A stretch of DNA of 64,000 nt, from the NCBI RefSeq assembly GCF_002095395.1, contig NZ_MJEI01000106.1, positions 1 through 64,000 on the forward strand, given 5' to 3'. Shown here one piece after another: positions 28,992 to 36,896 of this stretch. How positions within the stretch are numbered: the stretch's first letter is position 1; every line of letters begins with the position of its first letter. This stretch comes from Williamsia sp. 1135 (GTDB lineage: Bacteria; Actinomycetota; Actinomycetes; Mycobacteriales; Mycobacteriaceae). The position numbers were made by a program, and so were the translations under genes. The notes beneath the pieces were generated by a model, which saw only the letters and a list, made by a program, of their open reading frames with translations, did not search any database and was not told where the DNA came from.

Positions 28992-29278
28992 GGTCGCGCG
29001 GTATCTGCCGGGCGCGACACCGGATTCGCAGGCCGGGAAGCGGCCGGCGTCGTGTGAGTGGCCATCGACGACCTCCGAATCAGTGTGGTGGAAAACCATG
29101 TAACCACCGCCGGAGCGATCCGGCGCGGTTAGCGGCAAATCGTTTCTTTACACACCGATTTCTCACCCGTGGCAGCTACGAACAGAACGGGGACTGCCTA
29201 CGGGCGGGGAAGGCGGGCCGAACCGGACGGTATGGGCGGGTCCGTTGTTTCGGGAACGTGTTCTACTAGGCTGTACCG
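28992..29278. other. Divergent intergenic region, universal stress protein / Mce-associated operon
   Basis: About 287 bp. The left part may be N-terminal coding if the longer USP start is used. The right end holds a KstR-like box (listed separately) directly before the Mce-associated operon. No other feature is convincing. Confidence 0.4.
29252..29265 (+). promoter_or_regulatory. KstR-like operator upstream of the Mce-associated operon
   Basis: GGGAACGTGTTCTA fits the KstR pattern TnnAACnnGTTnnA except at the first base. It ends 14 bp before the first gene of the operon. KstR is the TetR repressor of cholesterol catabolism in mycobacteria and rhodococci. Binding is inferred. Confidence 0.6.
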
Positions 29279-29911
29279 GTGCTGAACGTCCGCGCACTGC
29301 GCCCCGCCGGATCGGCGGAGGAACGCGCCCTGATCGCCGCGGACAAGGCTGCCCGTGCCCACCTGCGGGCCGCCGAGCGCGACTTGGCCGGACTGGAAAC
29401 CGAACTCGGTGAACGCGAACCGGACACCCGCCCGCGGTGGCTCGCGATGTTGGTGGTGGCAGTCCTGATCGCAGCAGTCGTCGCGGTGATCGGCGGTTTC
29501 CGATACTCGCAGGCCGACGCCGGATTCACCGATGCGCAGTACATGCGGGCCGCCGCAGAACGGGTCGAGGTCTTGCTGACGCCCGACGCCGGCGACGGCG
29601 GCAAGCGCGCCAGGCAGATCCGCGCGGGCGCCACCGGCAGGTTCGGTGACGAGTTCGCCCAATCCACCGATGCGTTCACGGCATTCGTCCAGAAGATCGG
29701 CACGGTCTCGACAGGGACCGTCGACGGGGTCGGGATCTCGTCGAGGTCAGGTGAGCGCGCGACGCTGCTCGTCACCGCGGCGATCGAGGTGAGGACCGGT
29801 CTCGATGCGGACCGGACGCAGGCTCCCGCGGTGCAGCGCTTTCGGATACAGGTCGACATGGTGCCCGACGAGGGCGCCCTGAAGATCGCGGCGCTGGAGT
29901 TCTATCCGTGA
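29279..29911 (+). CDS. Mce-associated-like membrane protein 1
   Basis: A 210-residue single-pass protein. A charged, helical N-terminus (about 15-50, rich in Ala, Glu and Arg) is followed by one hydrophobic helix (WLAMLVVAVLIAAVVAVIGG, about 54-73) and an extracytoplasmic domain of about 135 residues. This matches Mce-associated proteins, which stabilise Mce lipid importers. The GTG start sits 14 bp after the KstR-like box. It is the first of four overlapping genes of the same plan, and no mce or yrbE gene is nearby. Confidence 0.7.
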   Translation: MLNVRALRPAGSAEERALIAADKAARAHLRAAERDLAGLETELGEREPDTRPRWLAMLVVAVLIAAVVAVIGGFRYSQADAGFTDAQYMRAAAERVEVLLTPDAGDGGKRARQIRAGATGRFGDEFAQSTDAFTAFVQKIGTVSTGTVDGVGISSRSGERATLLVTAAIEVRTGLDADRTQAPAVQRFRIQVDMVPDEGALKIAALEFYP

Positions 29912-30387
29912 CCGCGCGAAGGATGTGGTCCTGGTACGCGGTGAACCTGGTGGTGGTCGTCGCCTGCATCATCGCTCTGGTGACGGCCTGGCAACTACAT
30001 CGAGGCGACGAGAAACTGGCGACCAATCGATCCGAGGTACTCGAACTGGCGGGACCTGCTGTGGCCCAGCTGTTCTCGGTCGAGTCTGGCGAGGCCGAAC
30101 AGCAGCGGCAGCGGGTATTGGCTGTGGTGACCGACGAGTTCGCCCGCGAATACGGGCAGATCCTCGACGCGACGACCGCGCCGACGCAACCGCTCACCGT
30201 GACCTGGAGACCGGTACACACGGGGATCTCCGCGGTCGCGGCGGACCATGTCGACGCGGTGGTCTCGGCAGCGGTGACGGAGGAGCGTCCGGGGGCCGAA
30301 CCTGTTGACTACACCAAGGTTCTGGACGTCCGATTCGAACGGTCCGGCGGCGACTGGAAGATCGCCAGGGCGGATGAGGTGCTGTGA
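29908..30387 (+). CDS. Mce-associated-like membrane protein 2
   Basis: A 159-residue protein with an N-terminal hydrophobic helix (AVNLVVVVACIIALVTAW, about 9-26) and an extracytoplasmic domain. The domain contains the family-like VTWRPVHTGISAVAADHVDAV segment, here only named by its ends, and finishes GGDWKIARADEVL, close to the ending of its neighbours. Its GTG start overlaps the previous stop by 4 bp. It is shorter than protein 1, lacking the charged cytoplasmic helix. Confidence 0.68.
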   Translation: MTARRMWSWYAVNLVVVVACIIALVTAWQLHRGDEKLATNRSEVLELAGPAVAQLFSVESGEAEQQRQRVLAVVTDEFAREYGQILDATTAPTQPLTVTWRPVHTGISAVAADHVDAVVSAAVTEERPGAEPVDYTKVLDVRFERSGGDWKIARADEVL

Positions 30388-31010
30388 GCGCGCCCGAGAA
30401 TGATCCGACTGGAGCGTCGTCGCGGCGGCTGCTGGTCGCGCGAGAACGGGTCGCGGACGCACGCGCCGAGGCCGAGCGCGCGAGCGCGGCGGCCGAACAG
30501 GCCTGGGCGGCCCGCGCCGCCGGGCGGCGGCGTGCGGTGAAGGTGATGACAAGCGGTTGTGCGGTGGTGTGCGTGGCCGCCCTCGTCGCCGCGCTCGTCC
30601 TCATCGTGGTCCATCGCGGCGCTGTGTCGGACCGCGCCCGCGATGCGGATGTGCTGGCGGACACGCGTTCCGCGGTGACAACCCTGCTCACCATCGATCC
30701 GGAGCGAGCCGAGGAGTTCGTGGACGGCGCGTTGGAGGTCACCACCGGCCCGCAACGCGAACGCCTCGAGAACGCCCGAAGCGAGTTGGTGGATGTCATC
30801 AGCGGGCTGCGGGTGCCGAGCACCGGGCAGGTGCTGTCCGCAGGCATCGTCGGCGATGCCACCGACGATTCGGCCGACGTCCTCGTGGTCGCCGAGGGCA
30901 CCAATCCGACCGTGCTGGGGGCCGACCCGGCGCAGAGCCGGGTCGCGTTGCTGGTCACGATGAAGGAGATCGACGGCCGCTGGAAGATGGATCGGACGCA
31001 GCTGCAATGA
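30384..31010 (+). CDS. Mce-associated-like membrane protein 3
   Basis: A 208-residue protein. A cytoplasmic Ala/Arg/Glu-rich predicted coiled segment (about 12-50) precedes one hydrophobic helix (CAVVCVAALVAALVLIVV, about 54-71) and an outer domain ending DGRWKMDRTQLQ. The GTG start overlaps the previous stop by 4 bp. It shares its layout with protein 1, so the operon alternates long and short forms. Confidence 0.7.
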   Translation: MSAPENDPTGASSRRLLVARERVADARAEAERASAAAEQAWAARAAGRRRAVKVMTSGCAVVCVAALVAALVLIVVHRGAVSDRARDADVLADTRSAVTTLLTIDPERAEEFVDGALEVTTGPQRERLENARSELVDVISGLRVPSTGQVLSAGIVGDATDDSADVLVVAEGTNPTVLGADPAQSRVALLVTMKEIDGRWKMDRTQLQ

Positions 31011-31525
31011 GCGCCACAAGGCAGAACCTGACCAGACCCGCTGTGGCAGGACCGATCCTGACGGTCGTGTTGGTGGTCCTGATCGCCATCGCGGTGGTGG
31101 GTTTCGTGGGGCCGGCCACCCCCGGCCAGGCGGATGAGGATGCGCGCCGGCAGGTGCAGCTGGCCACCGCTGACGCGGTCGGCTCCCTGATGACCTTCGG
31201 CCCGGATTCACTGACCGCGCAGCAGCGGACGGTCGGGACCAAACTCACCGGGCGGCTTCTTCTCGAGTTCCGCAGCCAGGGGCCTGGGGTGGTGTTGCCG
31301 ACCGCGGTGGAATCGAAGGTCGTGATGACGGGTCGGGTGCTGGCCACGGCGGTGAACCGGATGAACGAGGATGCCGCGCGGGTGCTGGTTTTCGTGAACC
31401 AGAGCATTGTGTTACCTGCTGCACGTGCGGAGCCGGAGGTGGTGGCTGTCACGCGTTGGGCGGACATGCGTAAGGTCAACGGAAATTGGCTGCTTGCCGG
31501 GTTGCAACAGGTCGGGCCCGGATAG
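31007..31525 (+). CDS. Mce-associated-like membrane protein 4
   Basis: A 172-residue protein with one N-terminal hydrophobic helix (PILTVVLVVLIAIAVVGFVG, about 16-35) and an outer domain ending VNGNWLLAGLQQVGPG. The ATG start overlaps the previous stop by 4 bp (ATGA); a longer frame starting inside the previous gene was discarded. It is the last of the four. All four would place a small domain outside the membrane, consistent with a complex that supports a lipid or steroid importer. Confidence 0.7.
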   Translation: MSATRQNLTRPAVAGPILTVVLVVLIAIAVVGFVGPATPGQADEDARRQVQLATADAVGSLMTFGPDSLTAQQRTVGTKLTGRLLLEFRSQGPGVVLPTAVESKVVMTGRVLATAVNRMNEDAARVLVFVNQSIVLPAARAEPEVVAVTRWADMRKVNGNWLLAGLQQVGPG

Positions 31526-31555
31526 CACGAGGATCCGTGGAGATGTGAGGTGGCG

Positions 31556-32758
31556 ATGAGTGCCGCAATAGTGATTGTCGGGGCCGGTCTCGGTGGCGCG
31601 CGACTGGTGGCCGATCTCCGGAACGAAGGCTATGAGGGCGAGCTGATCCTCATCGGCAAGGAGACCCGGATCCCTTACGACCGACCGCCACTGTCCAAGG
31701 CGGTGTTGACCGGGGACAAAGACGACGTCGACCTGCAACCGCAAGAGTTCTACACCGAGAAGAATGTCGATCTGCGGACCGGAACGCGCGTCACCGCAAT
31801 CGATCCGGATGCACACACCGTGACCGTCGAGCCGGTCGAGGGTGGGACAGCGGAGACCGTCTCGTACAGCACCCTGATTCTCGCGACGGGTCTCGATCCC
31901 CGCAGCCTCCCGTTCGCGGCGGGCAAATCCGGCGTGCACACCCTGCGCACCTACGACGATGCGATGGCGCTGCGGTCGGAGATCGAGGGCGCGACCACCG
32001 CGGTGGTCATCGGAGCCGGGTTCATCGGCTGCGAGGTCGCTGCAAGCCTGAGCACGAAAGGCCTCAAGGTCACCGTCGTCGAGCCGGCACTCGCGCCGCT
32101 GGCGATCGCACTCGGTGAACAGGTCGGCACCATGGTCGGTCGGATCCATGCGGATCGCGGTGTCGAGATCCGCACCGGCGTCGGCGTCACCGGCATCACC
32201 GGCGATGACACCGTGTCAGGCGTGACGCTCGCGGACGGGACGGAGTTGCCCGCCGACATCGTGGTACTCGGAATCGGTTCGACCCCGGTGGTCGACTACC
32301 TGGAGGGGTCTGGCATCGCGCTGGCCGATCGTGAGTTCGGCGGCGGCATCGCCTGCGACGAGGTGGGCCGCACCAGTGCGCCGGATGTCTACGCCATCGG
32401 AGACGTCGCCAACTGGCGCGACGAGCACGGCGTGCCGTCGCGGGTCGAGCATTGGAACAATGTCATCGAGCAGGCCGCAAAGGTCGCCTACGCGATCCTC
32501 GGGGTCGACGAATCGAATGCCCGCCCGTTCGTGCCGTACTTCTGGAGCGACCAGTTCGAGGTCAAGGTTCAGGCCCTGGGGCATCCCTCGGCCGGCGACG
32601 ACGTACACGTGATCTCCGACGACGGAACCAAGTTCGTGGTCTATTACAGTCGCGGCGGCGTCTTCACCGCCGTGGTGGGCGCAGGTAAGGCCGGCGCCGT
32701 CATGAAGATGCGGGCCAAACTGCTCGAGAAGACCCCGATCTCGGAACTGATCGGCTGA
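31556..32758 (+). CDS. FAD-dependent ferredoxin/rubredoxin reductase-like oxidoreductase
   Basis: An approximately 400-residue pyridine-nucleotide disulfide-fold flavoprotein. Two dinucleotide motifs are clear: GAGLGG near the N-terminus for FAD and GAGFIG near residue 148 for NAD(P)H. The RIPYDRPPLSK and YAIGDVANW blocks are typical of ferredoxin reductases that feed P450s or dioxygenases. ATG at 31556 has GAGG 5 bp upstream; GTG at 31550 is an alternative. Its stop shares a base with the AlkD start. It could serve the P450 in this window, but that is only a possibility. Confidence 0.85.
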   Translation: MSAAIVIVGAGLGGARLVADLRNEGYEGELILIGKETRIPYDRPPLSKAVLTGDKDDVDLQPQEFYTEKNVDLRTGTRVTAIDPDAHTVTVEPVEGGTAETVSYSTLILATGLDPRSLPFAAGKSGVHTLRTYDDAMALRSEIEGATTAVVIGAGFIGCEVAASLSTKGLKVTVVEPALAPLAIALGEQVGTMVGRIHADRGVEIRTGVGVTGITGDDTVSGVTLADGTELPADIVVLGIGSTPVVDYLEGSGIALADREFGGGIACDEVGRTSAPDVYAIGDVANWRDEHGVPSRVEHWNNVIEQAAKVAYAILGVDESNARPFVPYFWSDQFEVKVQALGHPSAGDDVHVISDDGTKFVVYYSRGGVFTAVVGAGKAGAVMKMRAKLLEKTPISELIG

Positions 32759-33492
32759 TGCCCGCCGCCGGGCCGGCGCCGACCGCGGCGGCGGTCAAGG
32801 CGGCCCTGGCAGGTCTTGCCGATCCTGCCCGTGCGGAGAGCTCGGCCCGGTTCTTCAAGACCGGGCCCGGCGAGTACGGCGACGGAGACCGGTTCATCGG
32901 TGTGAGAGTTCCGGCGCAACGCCAGGTGGCCAGAGCTTTCCGCGGTCTCGACGAGGCAGGTGTCCGCGACCTGCTCTCCAGTGAGATCCATGAGCACCGG
33001 CTGACCGGCCTGCTGCTGCTCCGATCGGGTTTCGAACGGGCGCATTCGGAGTCGGACCGGCGAGAATGGGTGCGATGCTATCTCGACGCGGTCTTCGAAG
33101 GTCGCGTCGACAATTGGGATCTGGTGGACTCGTCGGCGCCCTACATCCTCGGTGAATCGCTTGTGGGAGCCGATCATTCGTTCTTGTTCGAGTTGGTCGC
33201 AGAGGTCGATCTGTGGCGGCGCCGGGTCGCGATTCTCGCGACGCACGCCTTCATCAAACGCGGCGACGGCACGACCCTGCTCGAGTTGGCGCCTCTGGTC
33301 CTCGATGATCGTCGTGATCTGATCCAGAAGGCGGTGGGCTGGATGCTGCGCGAAACCGGTAAGCGGGTGGACCGTGCTGTCCTACTGCACTTCCTGGAGC
33401 AGTACGCAGCCGAGATGGGACGGACCGCGTTGAGCTATGCCACGGAACACCTCGGCGGAGAGCAACGCGCGCACTTTCGTGAGATGCGCTGA
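32758..33492 (+). CDS. AlkD-like DNA alkylation repair glycosylase
   Basis: A 244-residue all-helical HEAT-like protein of the AlkD family, which excises alkylated bases such as 3- and 7-methylpurines. Characteristic segments are FFKTGPGEYGDGDRFIGVRVP, given here by its core GEYGDGDRFIGV, then NWDLVDSSAPYILG and RDLIQKAVGWMLRE. It overlaps the reductase stop by one base (TGATG) and converges with the KshB-like gene. The link to the reductase is probably only operonic. Confidence 0.87.
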   Translation: MPAAGPAPTAAAVKAALAGLADPARAESSARFFKTGPGEYGDGDRFIGVRVPAQRQVARAFRGLDEAGVRDLLSSEIHEHRLTGLLLLRSGFERAHSESDRREWVRCYLDAVFEGRVDNWDLVDSSAPYILGESLVGADHSFLFELVAEVDLWRRRVAILATHAFIKRGDGTTLLELAPLVLDDRRDLIQKAVGWMLRETGKRVDRAVLLHFLEQYAAEMGRTALSYATEHLGGEQRAHFREMR

Positions 33493-33498
33493 CGCGGT

Positions 33499-34548
33499 TC
33501 AGAACTCGATCTTCAGCGTGTTCGACGTCGGCCGGGCCTGGCACCCGAGGATGTAGCCATCGGCGATGTCGTCCTCGTCGAGCGCGCCGACGTTCTCCAT
33601 TTCCACCGTGCCCTCGGTGACGGTGCACGCGCACGATCCGCACTCACCTTCACGGCACGAATACGGGACGTCGAGTCCGGCTGACAACATGATGTCGACC
33701 AGGGTTTGGCTTCGGGGCCAAGACATCTCGTGGACCTCCCCGTCGAGCTCGACCTCCACCGTCGCGGCGTCTGCGATCTCGTCCTCGGTGAGCTCGGCAG
33801 GTGCGGTGTCCTCGAAAGGGTCGCCGGACAGCGAGCTGAAGACCTCGGCGTGCACCTGATGATGTGACATCTCGATGGCGGCAAGAGCTTTGTGCACCGC
33901 GTCCATGAACGGTCCCGGACCGCACATGTAGGCGTTGTATGCCTTGAACGGGCGCAGCAGGGTGGCGAGCGATTCCACCGACGGCATGCCCTGCACGGAC
34001 TGTAGCCAGTGCACCACGGTCAGACGTTCGTGGAACCGCTGCTGCAGATCGCGCAGTTCGGCTGCAAAGATCACGTCGTTCTCGCTGCGATTGGCGTAGA
34101 CCAGCAGCACCCGGCCGCTGCCCTGAGACAGTGCAGACTTGAGGATCGACATCACGGGGGTGATGCCACTGCCTGCGCCGAGCAGCAGGATCGGCGCGTT
34201 CAGGTCCGCGGGGGTGAACACACCCGACGGTGGCAGGACCTCGATCTGGTCACCGACTTTGATGTTGTCGCAGATCCAGTTGGAGCCGTACCCGTCGATT
34301 GTCCGCTTGACGGTCACCTTGGGCTTCTCGTCACCGAAGGGGGACGAGGCGAGCGAGTAGCAGCGGGCCACGGACCCGGTCTGGTCGCTGGGGACCCGCA
34401 GGGTCAGGAATTGACCGGGTTTGTAGCGGAAACGCTCGGCGTTGTCCTCCGGCACATCGAAGACCAGCGATTTCGCGTCGCCGGTCTCGTCGATCACGTC
34501 GGCCACGGTCAACACAACGCTCCGGGTGCTGTGCGGGGACACGGTCAC
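33499..34548 (-). CDS. kshB: KshB-like ferredoxin reductase (3-ketosteroid 9-alpha-hydroxylase reductase)
   Basis: A 349-residue electron-transfer protein with an FAD domain (RCYSLASSP near 63), an NAD domain (GAGSGITPVMSIL) and a C-terminal plant-type [2Fe-2S] ferredoxin (SCREGECGSCAC, distal C in LGCQA). This order and length match KshB, the reductase for the Rieske oxygenase that opens the steroid nucleus; PaaE/Hmp-like reductases share the fold, so the substrate link is inferred. AGGAGG precedes its GTG start by 7 bp. A KstR-like box lies 40-53 bp upstream, supporting the steroid assignment. Confidence 0.78.
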   Translation of the reverse strand: MTVSPHSTRSVVLTVADVIDETGDAKSLVFDVPEDNAERFRYKPGQFLTLRVPSDQTGSVARCYSLASSPFGDEKPKVTVKRTIDGYGSNWICDNIKVGDQIEVLPPSGVFTPADLNAPILLLGAGSGITPVMSILKSALSQGSGRVLLVYANRSENDVIFAAELRDLQQRFHERLTVVHWLQSVQGMPSVESLATLLRPFKAYNAYMCGPGPFMDAVHKALAAIEMSHHQVHAEVFSSLSGDPFEDTAPAELTEDEIADAATVEVELDGEVHEMSWPRSQTLVDIMLSAGLDVPYSCREGECGSCACTVTEGTVEMENVGALDEDDIADGYILGCQARPTSNTLKIEF

Positions 34549-34587
34549 CGGCGTACCTCCTAGTCGTGGAGAACTATGCGCGAAAAC

Positions 34588-34601
34588 AGGAACACGTTCT
34601 A
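34588..34601 (-). promoter_or_regulatory. KstR-like operator upstream of kshB
   Basis: On the minus strand TAGAACGTGTTCCT, on the plus strand AGGAACACGTTCTA: an AAC-N2-GTT palindrome within 54 bp of the kshB start. It overlaps the last codon of mftR. Binding by KstR is inferred from the motif and from kshB belonging to the KstR regulon in mycobacteria. Confidence 0.62.
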
Positions 34602-35321
34602 GTTTAGATTACCAGTGCCTCCACCCGGCCCCGACCTTCCGTTGGTGGCAGGTGTGAGAACGTCTTCCAGCCCGAGGGTCAGTATCCGGCTGCCCCGGGT
34701 CAGGAGTTCGTCGAGGTCCGCGTCCGGATCGTCGAGCCACTGTTCGTAGGCGGCCAGGGCGGTGGCCAGCAGTGTCCACGCCACGGTCTGGGGGATGAGG
34801 CCGGACGGGTCGCTGCCGGTTCGCGTCGCGACGAACTCGGCGACCACGTTGCGCCACCCGGTGTACATGAGCATCGAATGTGCTTGCAGTGCCGGAACAC
34901 CGAGCAGCAGGCGCATCCGTCGTCGATGGTGTTCGCGATGCTCGGCGGGCACCTCGTTGAAGGCGAGCAGTGCGGTTTGCAGGGCGTCGGCCACCGGCAT
35001 GTCCGGCGGCAGTTCGGTGAGCAGGCGACGCATGTCCTGGAGGTGTTCGTCGAAGTCACCCCAGGCGATCGCGTTCTTCGACGGGTAGTAGCGGAACAAC
35101 GTCCGGCGGGCGATTCCGGCGGCGGCCGCGACATCGTCCACGCTCGTCTCGTCGAAACCGGACTCGGTGAAGAGATCGATCGCGGCTTCGGTGATCTTCG
35201 ACTTGGTCGTGCTGGGTCGCCTGCCGATCTGGGCGGTCATGGCACCCGCAATCTGCTGGTCAACGGACGGTCCCTCCATGCCCCGGGCATCGGCTTGAGT
35301 CGCGGGTGCAACAGAGGCCAT
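34599..35321 (-). CDS. mftR: Mycofactocin system TetR regulator
   Basis: A 240-residue TetR-type repressor matching MftR. The helix-turn-helix with VDDVAAAAGIARRTLFRYYPSKN and the following WGDFDEHL, which distinguishes this subfamily, are clear. It lies 9 bp after the hydrolase gene, both divergent from mftA. A GGTGAG site supports the start at 35321; starts at 35240 or 35279 would trim a non-conserved N-terminus. Its operator is probably in the hydrolase-mftA gap. Confidence 0.85.
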   Translation of the reverse strand: MASVAPATQADARGMEGPSVDQQIAGAMTAQIGRRPSTTKSKITEAAIDLFTESGFDETSVDDVAAAAGIARRTLFRYYPSKNAIAWGDFDEHLQDMRRLLTELPPDMPVADALQTALLAFNEVPAEHREHHRRRMRLLLGVPALQAHSMLMYTGWRNVVAEFVATRTGSDPSGLIPQTVAWTLLATALAAYEQWLDDPDADLDELLTRGSRILTLGLEDVLTPATNGRSGPGGGTGNLN

Positions 35322-35330
35322 GGTAGTTGC

Positions 35331-36218
35331 TCACCGATCCACGAAGTCGAGTACTGCGGTAGTGAATGCGTCGTTGTCGTCACCTGCGGCCGTGTGGCCC
35401 GCGCCGGCGAGTTCGACGACTTCGACCGTCGGGACGAGTTCGACGAAGTCGCGGACGGCTTGTTCGCTGACAACGTCCGAGAGTCGGCCCCTGATCAGCT
35501 GGATCGGAATGGTCAGGGACTGTGCCTGCCGTTCCAAGAGGTCGGTGCGAATCGTGGACTCGTCGATCGGAGGCGTGAGGAACGCAGGATCCCAATGCCA
35601 GTACCAGCGCCCGTCGTCGCGCCTGCGGAGGTTCCTTTTGAGCCCTTCCGAGGACCCCGTGGCCCGGCGGTGCGGTAAGTACTCGGCGATCGCGGCGGCG
35701 GCCTGGTCGAGGTCGTCGAACCCGTCGACATTGCCGGCCATGAAGTCCCGAATTCGCTGACTGCCGGACTTTTCGAAGCGTGGGACCACATCGACCAACA
35801 CCAGTTTGTCGACCGAGCCGGTGGGAGCCAGTGCGGAGATGCCGATCCCCGCCATACCGCCCATGCTGGCGCCGACGATCGTCACCGGATCATGTCGTCC
35901 GGTCAGCTCGGGGATCTGCTCGAGCACCCCCAGCCCATCCCTGTTCTGGGCCTGCAGGCTGTAGTCGGCATCCGCGTCCCAGTCGCTGTCACCATGGCCT
36001 CGGCTGTCGAGTGCGATCACATCCGAACCGCGCTGCGCGAGCACCTGGCCGGTGTTCTTCCAGGAATGGCGGGTCTGGCCGCCGCCGTGCAAGAGGAGAA
36101 TCGTTGATCCGGGGGAGTCGTCGCCGCGGACGGGCTTCCAGTGATCGGCCGCCAGCGACAGGCCTCCGGAGCCGCGCAGTCGCACCTCTGTCGGTTGTGG
36201 TGCCTCAGCTGAATCCAC
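35331..36218 (-). CDS. Alpha/beta hydrolase
   Basis: A 295-residue alpha/beta-fold hydrolase. It has the oxyanion HGGGQTRHSW, the nucleophile elbow GASMGG and the late catalytic histidine in GAGHTAAG. The start is GTG at 36218, fixed by AAAGGAG 6 bp upstream; the ATG-initiated frame further out runs into the mftA promoter region. It shares that divergent gap with mftA and is followed by mftR. It may act on an ester linked to mycofactocin-dependent metabolism, but no substrate is evident. Confidence 0.82.
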   Translation of the reverse strand: MDSAEAPQPTEVRLRGSGGLSLAADHWKPVRGDDSPGSTILLLHGGGQTRHSWKNTGQVLAQRGSDVIALDSRGHGDSDWDADADYSLQAQNRDGLGVLEQIPELTGRHDPVTIVGASMGGMAGIGISALAPTGSVDKLVLVDVVPRFEKSGSQRIRDFMAGNVDGFDDLDQAAAAIAEYLPHRRATGSSEGLKRNLRRRDDGRWYWHWDPAFLTPPIDESTIRTDLLERQAQSLTIPIQLIRGRLSDVVSEQAVRDFVELVPTVEVVELAGAGHTAAGDDNDAFTTAVLDFVDR

Positions 36219-36377
36219 GTCGCGCTCCTTTCGATGTTCCTCTGTCGACCATCTCACTGCCGTCGGCGGGCACGTCTTCCAGGTTCTGTGGTTGCGGGGT
36301 CGGGGCGTCGCGCCGGGTGGCCGTACCTGTCCATTTGGGTGGTTTTCGACGATTTCCAATAAATTTCTGTCCAGCGC

Positions 36378-36400
36378 TGGCATTTGTGCACTGAGTGCCA
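36378..36400. promoter_or_regulatory. Inverted repeat in the mftA / hydrolase-mftR divergent region
   Basis: TGGCA (36378-36382) and TGCCA (36396-36400) flank 13 bp in the 226-bp divergent gap, 45-67 bp before mftA. A second pair, GTGA/TCAC, follows near 36406. This is a candidate MftR operator; the arms are short, so it is weak evidence. Confidence 0.35.
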
Positions 36401-36444
36401 TTATGGTGAGGGTCACAGTCACGAATACATCTGGAGGCAATCAC

Positions 36445-36561
36445 ATGACCGCTCAGAATCCGGCTTCGCAGTCCGACAGCATCACCTCGACCGAGTCCGA
36501 ACTGGTCTCGGAATCGTTGGTCGAAGAGGTGTCGATCGACGGCATGTGCGGCGTCTACTGA
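36445..36561 (+). CDS. mftA: Mycofactocin precursor peptide
   Basis: A 38-residue ribosomal peptide, the substrate for mycofactocin. Its C-terminus IDGMCGVY is the conserved core; the last two residues, Val37-Tyr38, are decarboxylated, cross-linked by MftC and later released. An acidic leader (SLVEEVSIDG region) would bind MftB. ATG follows CTGGAGG by 7 bp; the longer open frame upstream is not coding. The next gene starts 2 bp after its stop. Confidence 0.97.
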   Translation: MTAQNPASQSDSITSTESELVSESLVEEVSIDGMCGVY

Positions 36562-36562
36562 C

Positions 36563-36853
36563 ATGAGTGTTGCCACGACTGATCTCGTGTTCGACGCTGA
36601 TCGGGCGTGGGTGCTGAACTCTTCGGTCGCGTTGCGGCCGGAACCGTTCGGTGCGCTGCTGTACCACTTCGGCACTCGTAAGCTGTCGTTTCTCAAGAAC
36701 CTGACAGTGGTCGAAGTGGTGCAGTCGCTGCCCGAGCACGCCAGTGCCACCGACGCCTTGGCCGCTGCCGGTATCGCCGACAACGACCGCCCGCTCTACC
36801 TGAATGCGCTTGCCGCACTGGCTGCTTCGGGCATGATCGTCCAACCCTCTTGA
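36563..36853 (+). CDS. mftB: Mycofactocin peptide chaperone (RiPP recognition element)
   Basis: A 96-residue PqqD-like protein that binds the MftA leader and presents it to MftC. The family look is in RPEPFGALLYHFGTRKLSFL and in the C-terminal helical region ending LAASGMIVQPS. It is separated from mftA by a single intergenic base, so it is surely co-transcribed. mftC begins 43 bp later. Confidence 0.96.
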   Translation: MSVATTDLVFDADRAWVLNSSVALRPEPFGALLYHFGTRKLSFLKNLTVVEVVQSLPEHASATDALAAAGIADNDRPLYLNALAALAASGMIVQPS

Positions 36854-36896
36854 GTTTGCGCACCCTCGCGAACTCCACCCCCTTGAGGACTCTGCC

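Noticed and set aside
36292-36444. 51-codon N-terminal extension of mftA
   Set aside because: The ATG at 36445 has a strong GGAGG site and gives the standard precursor length.
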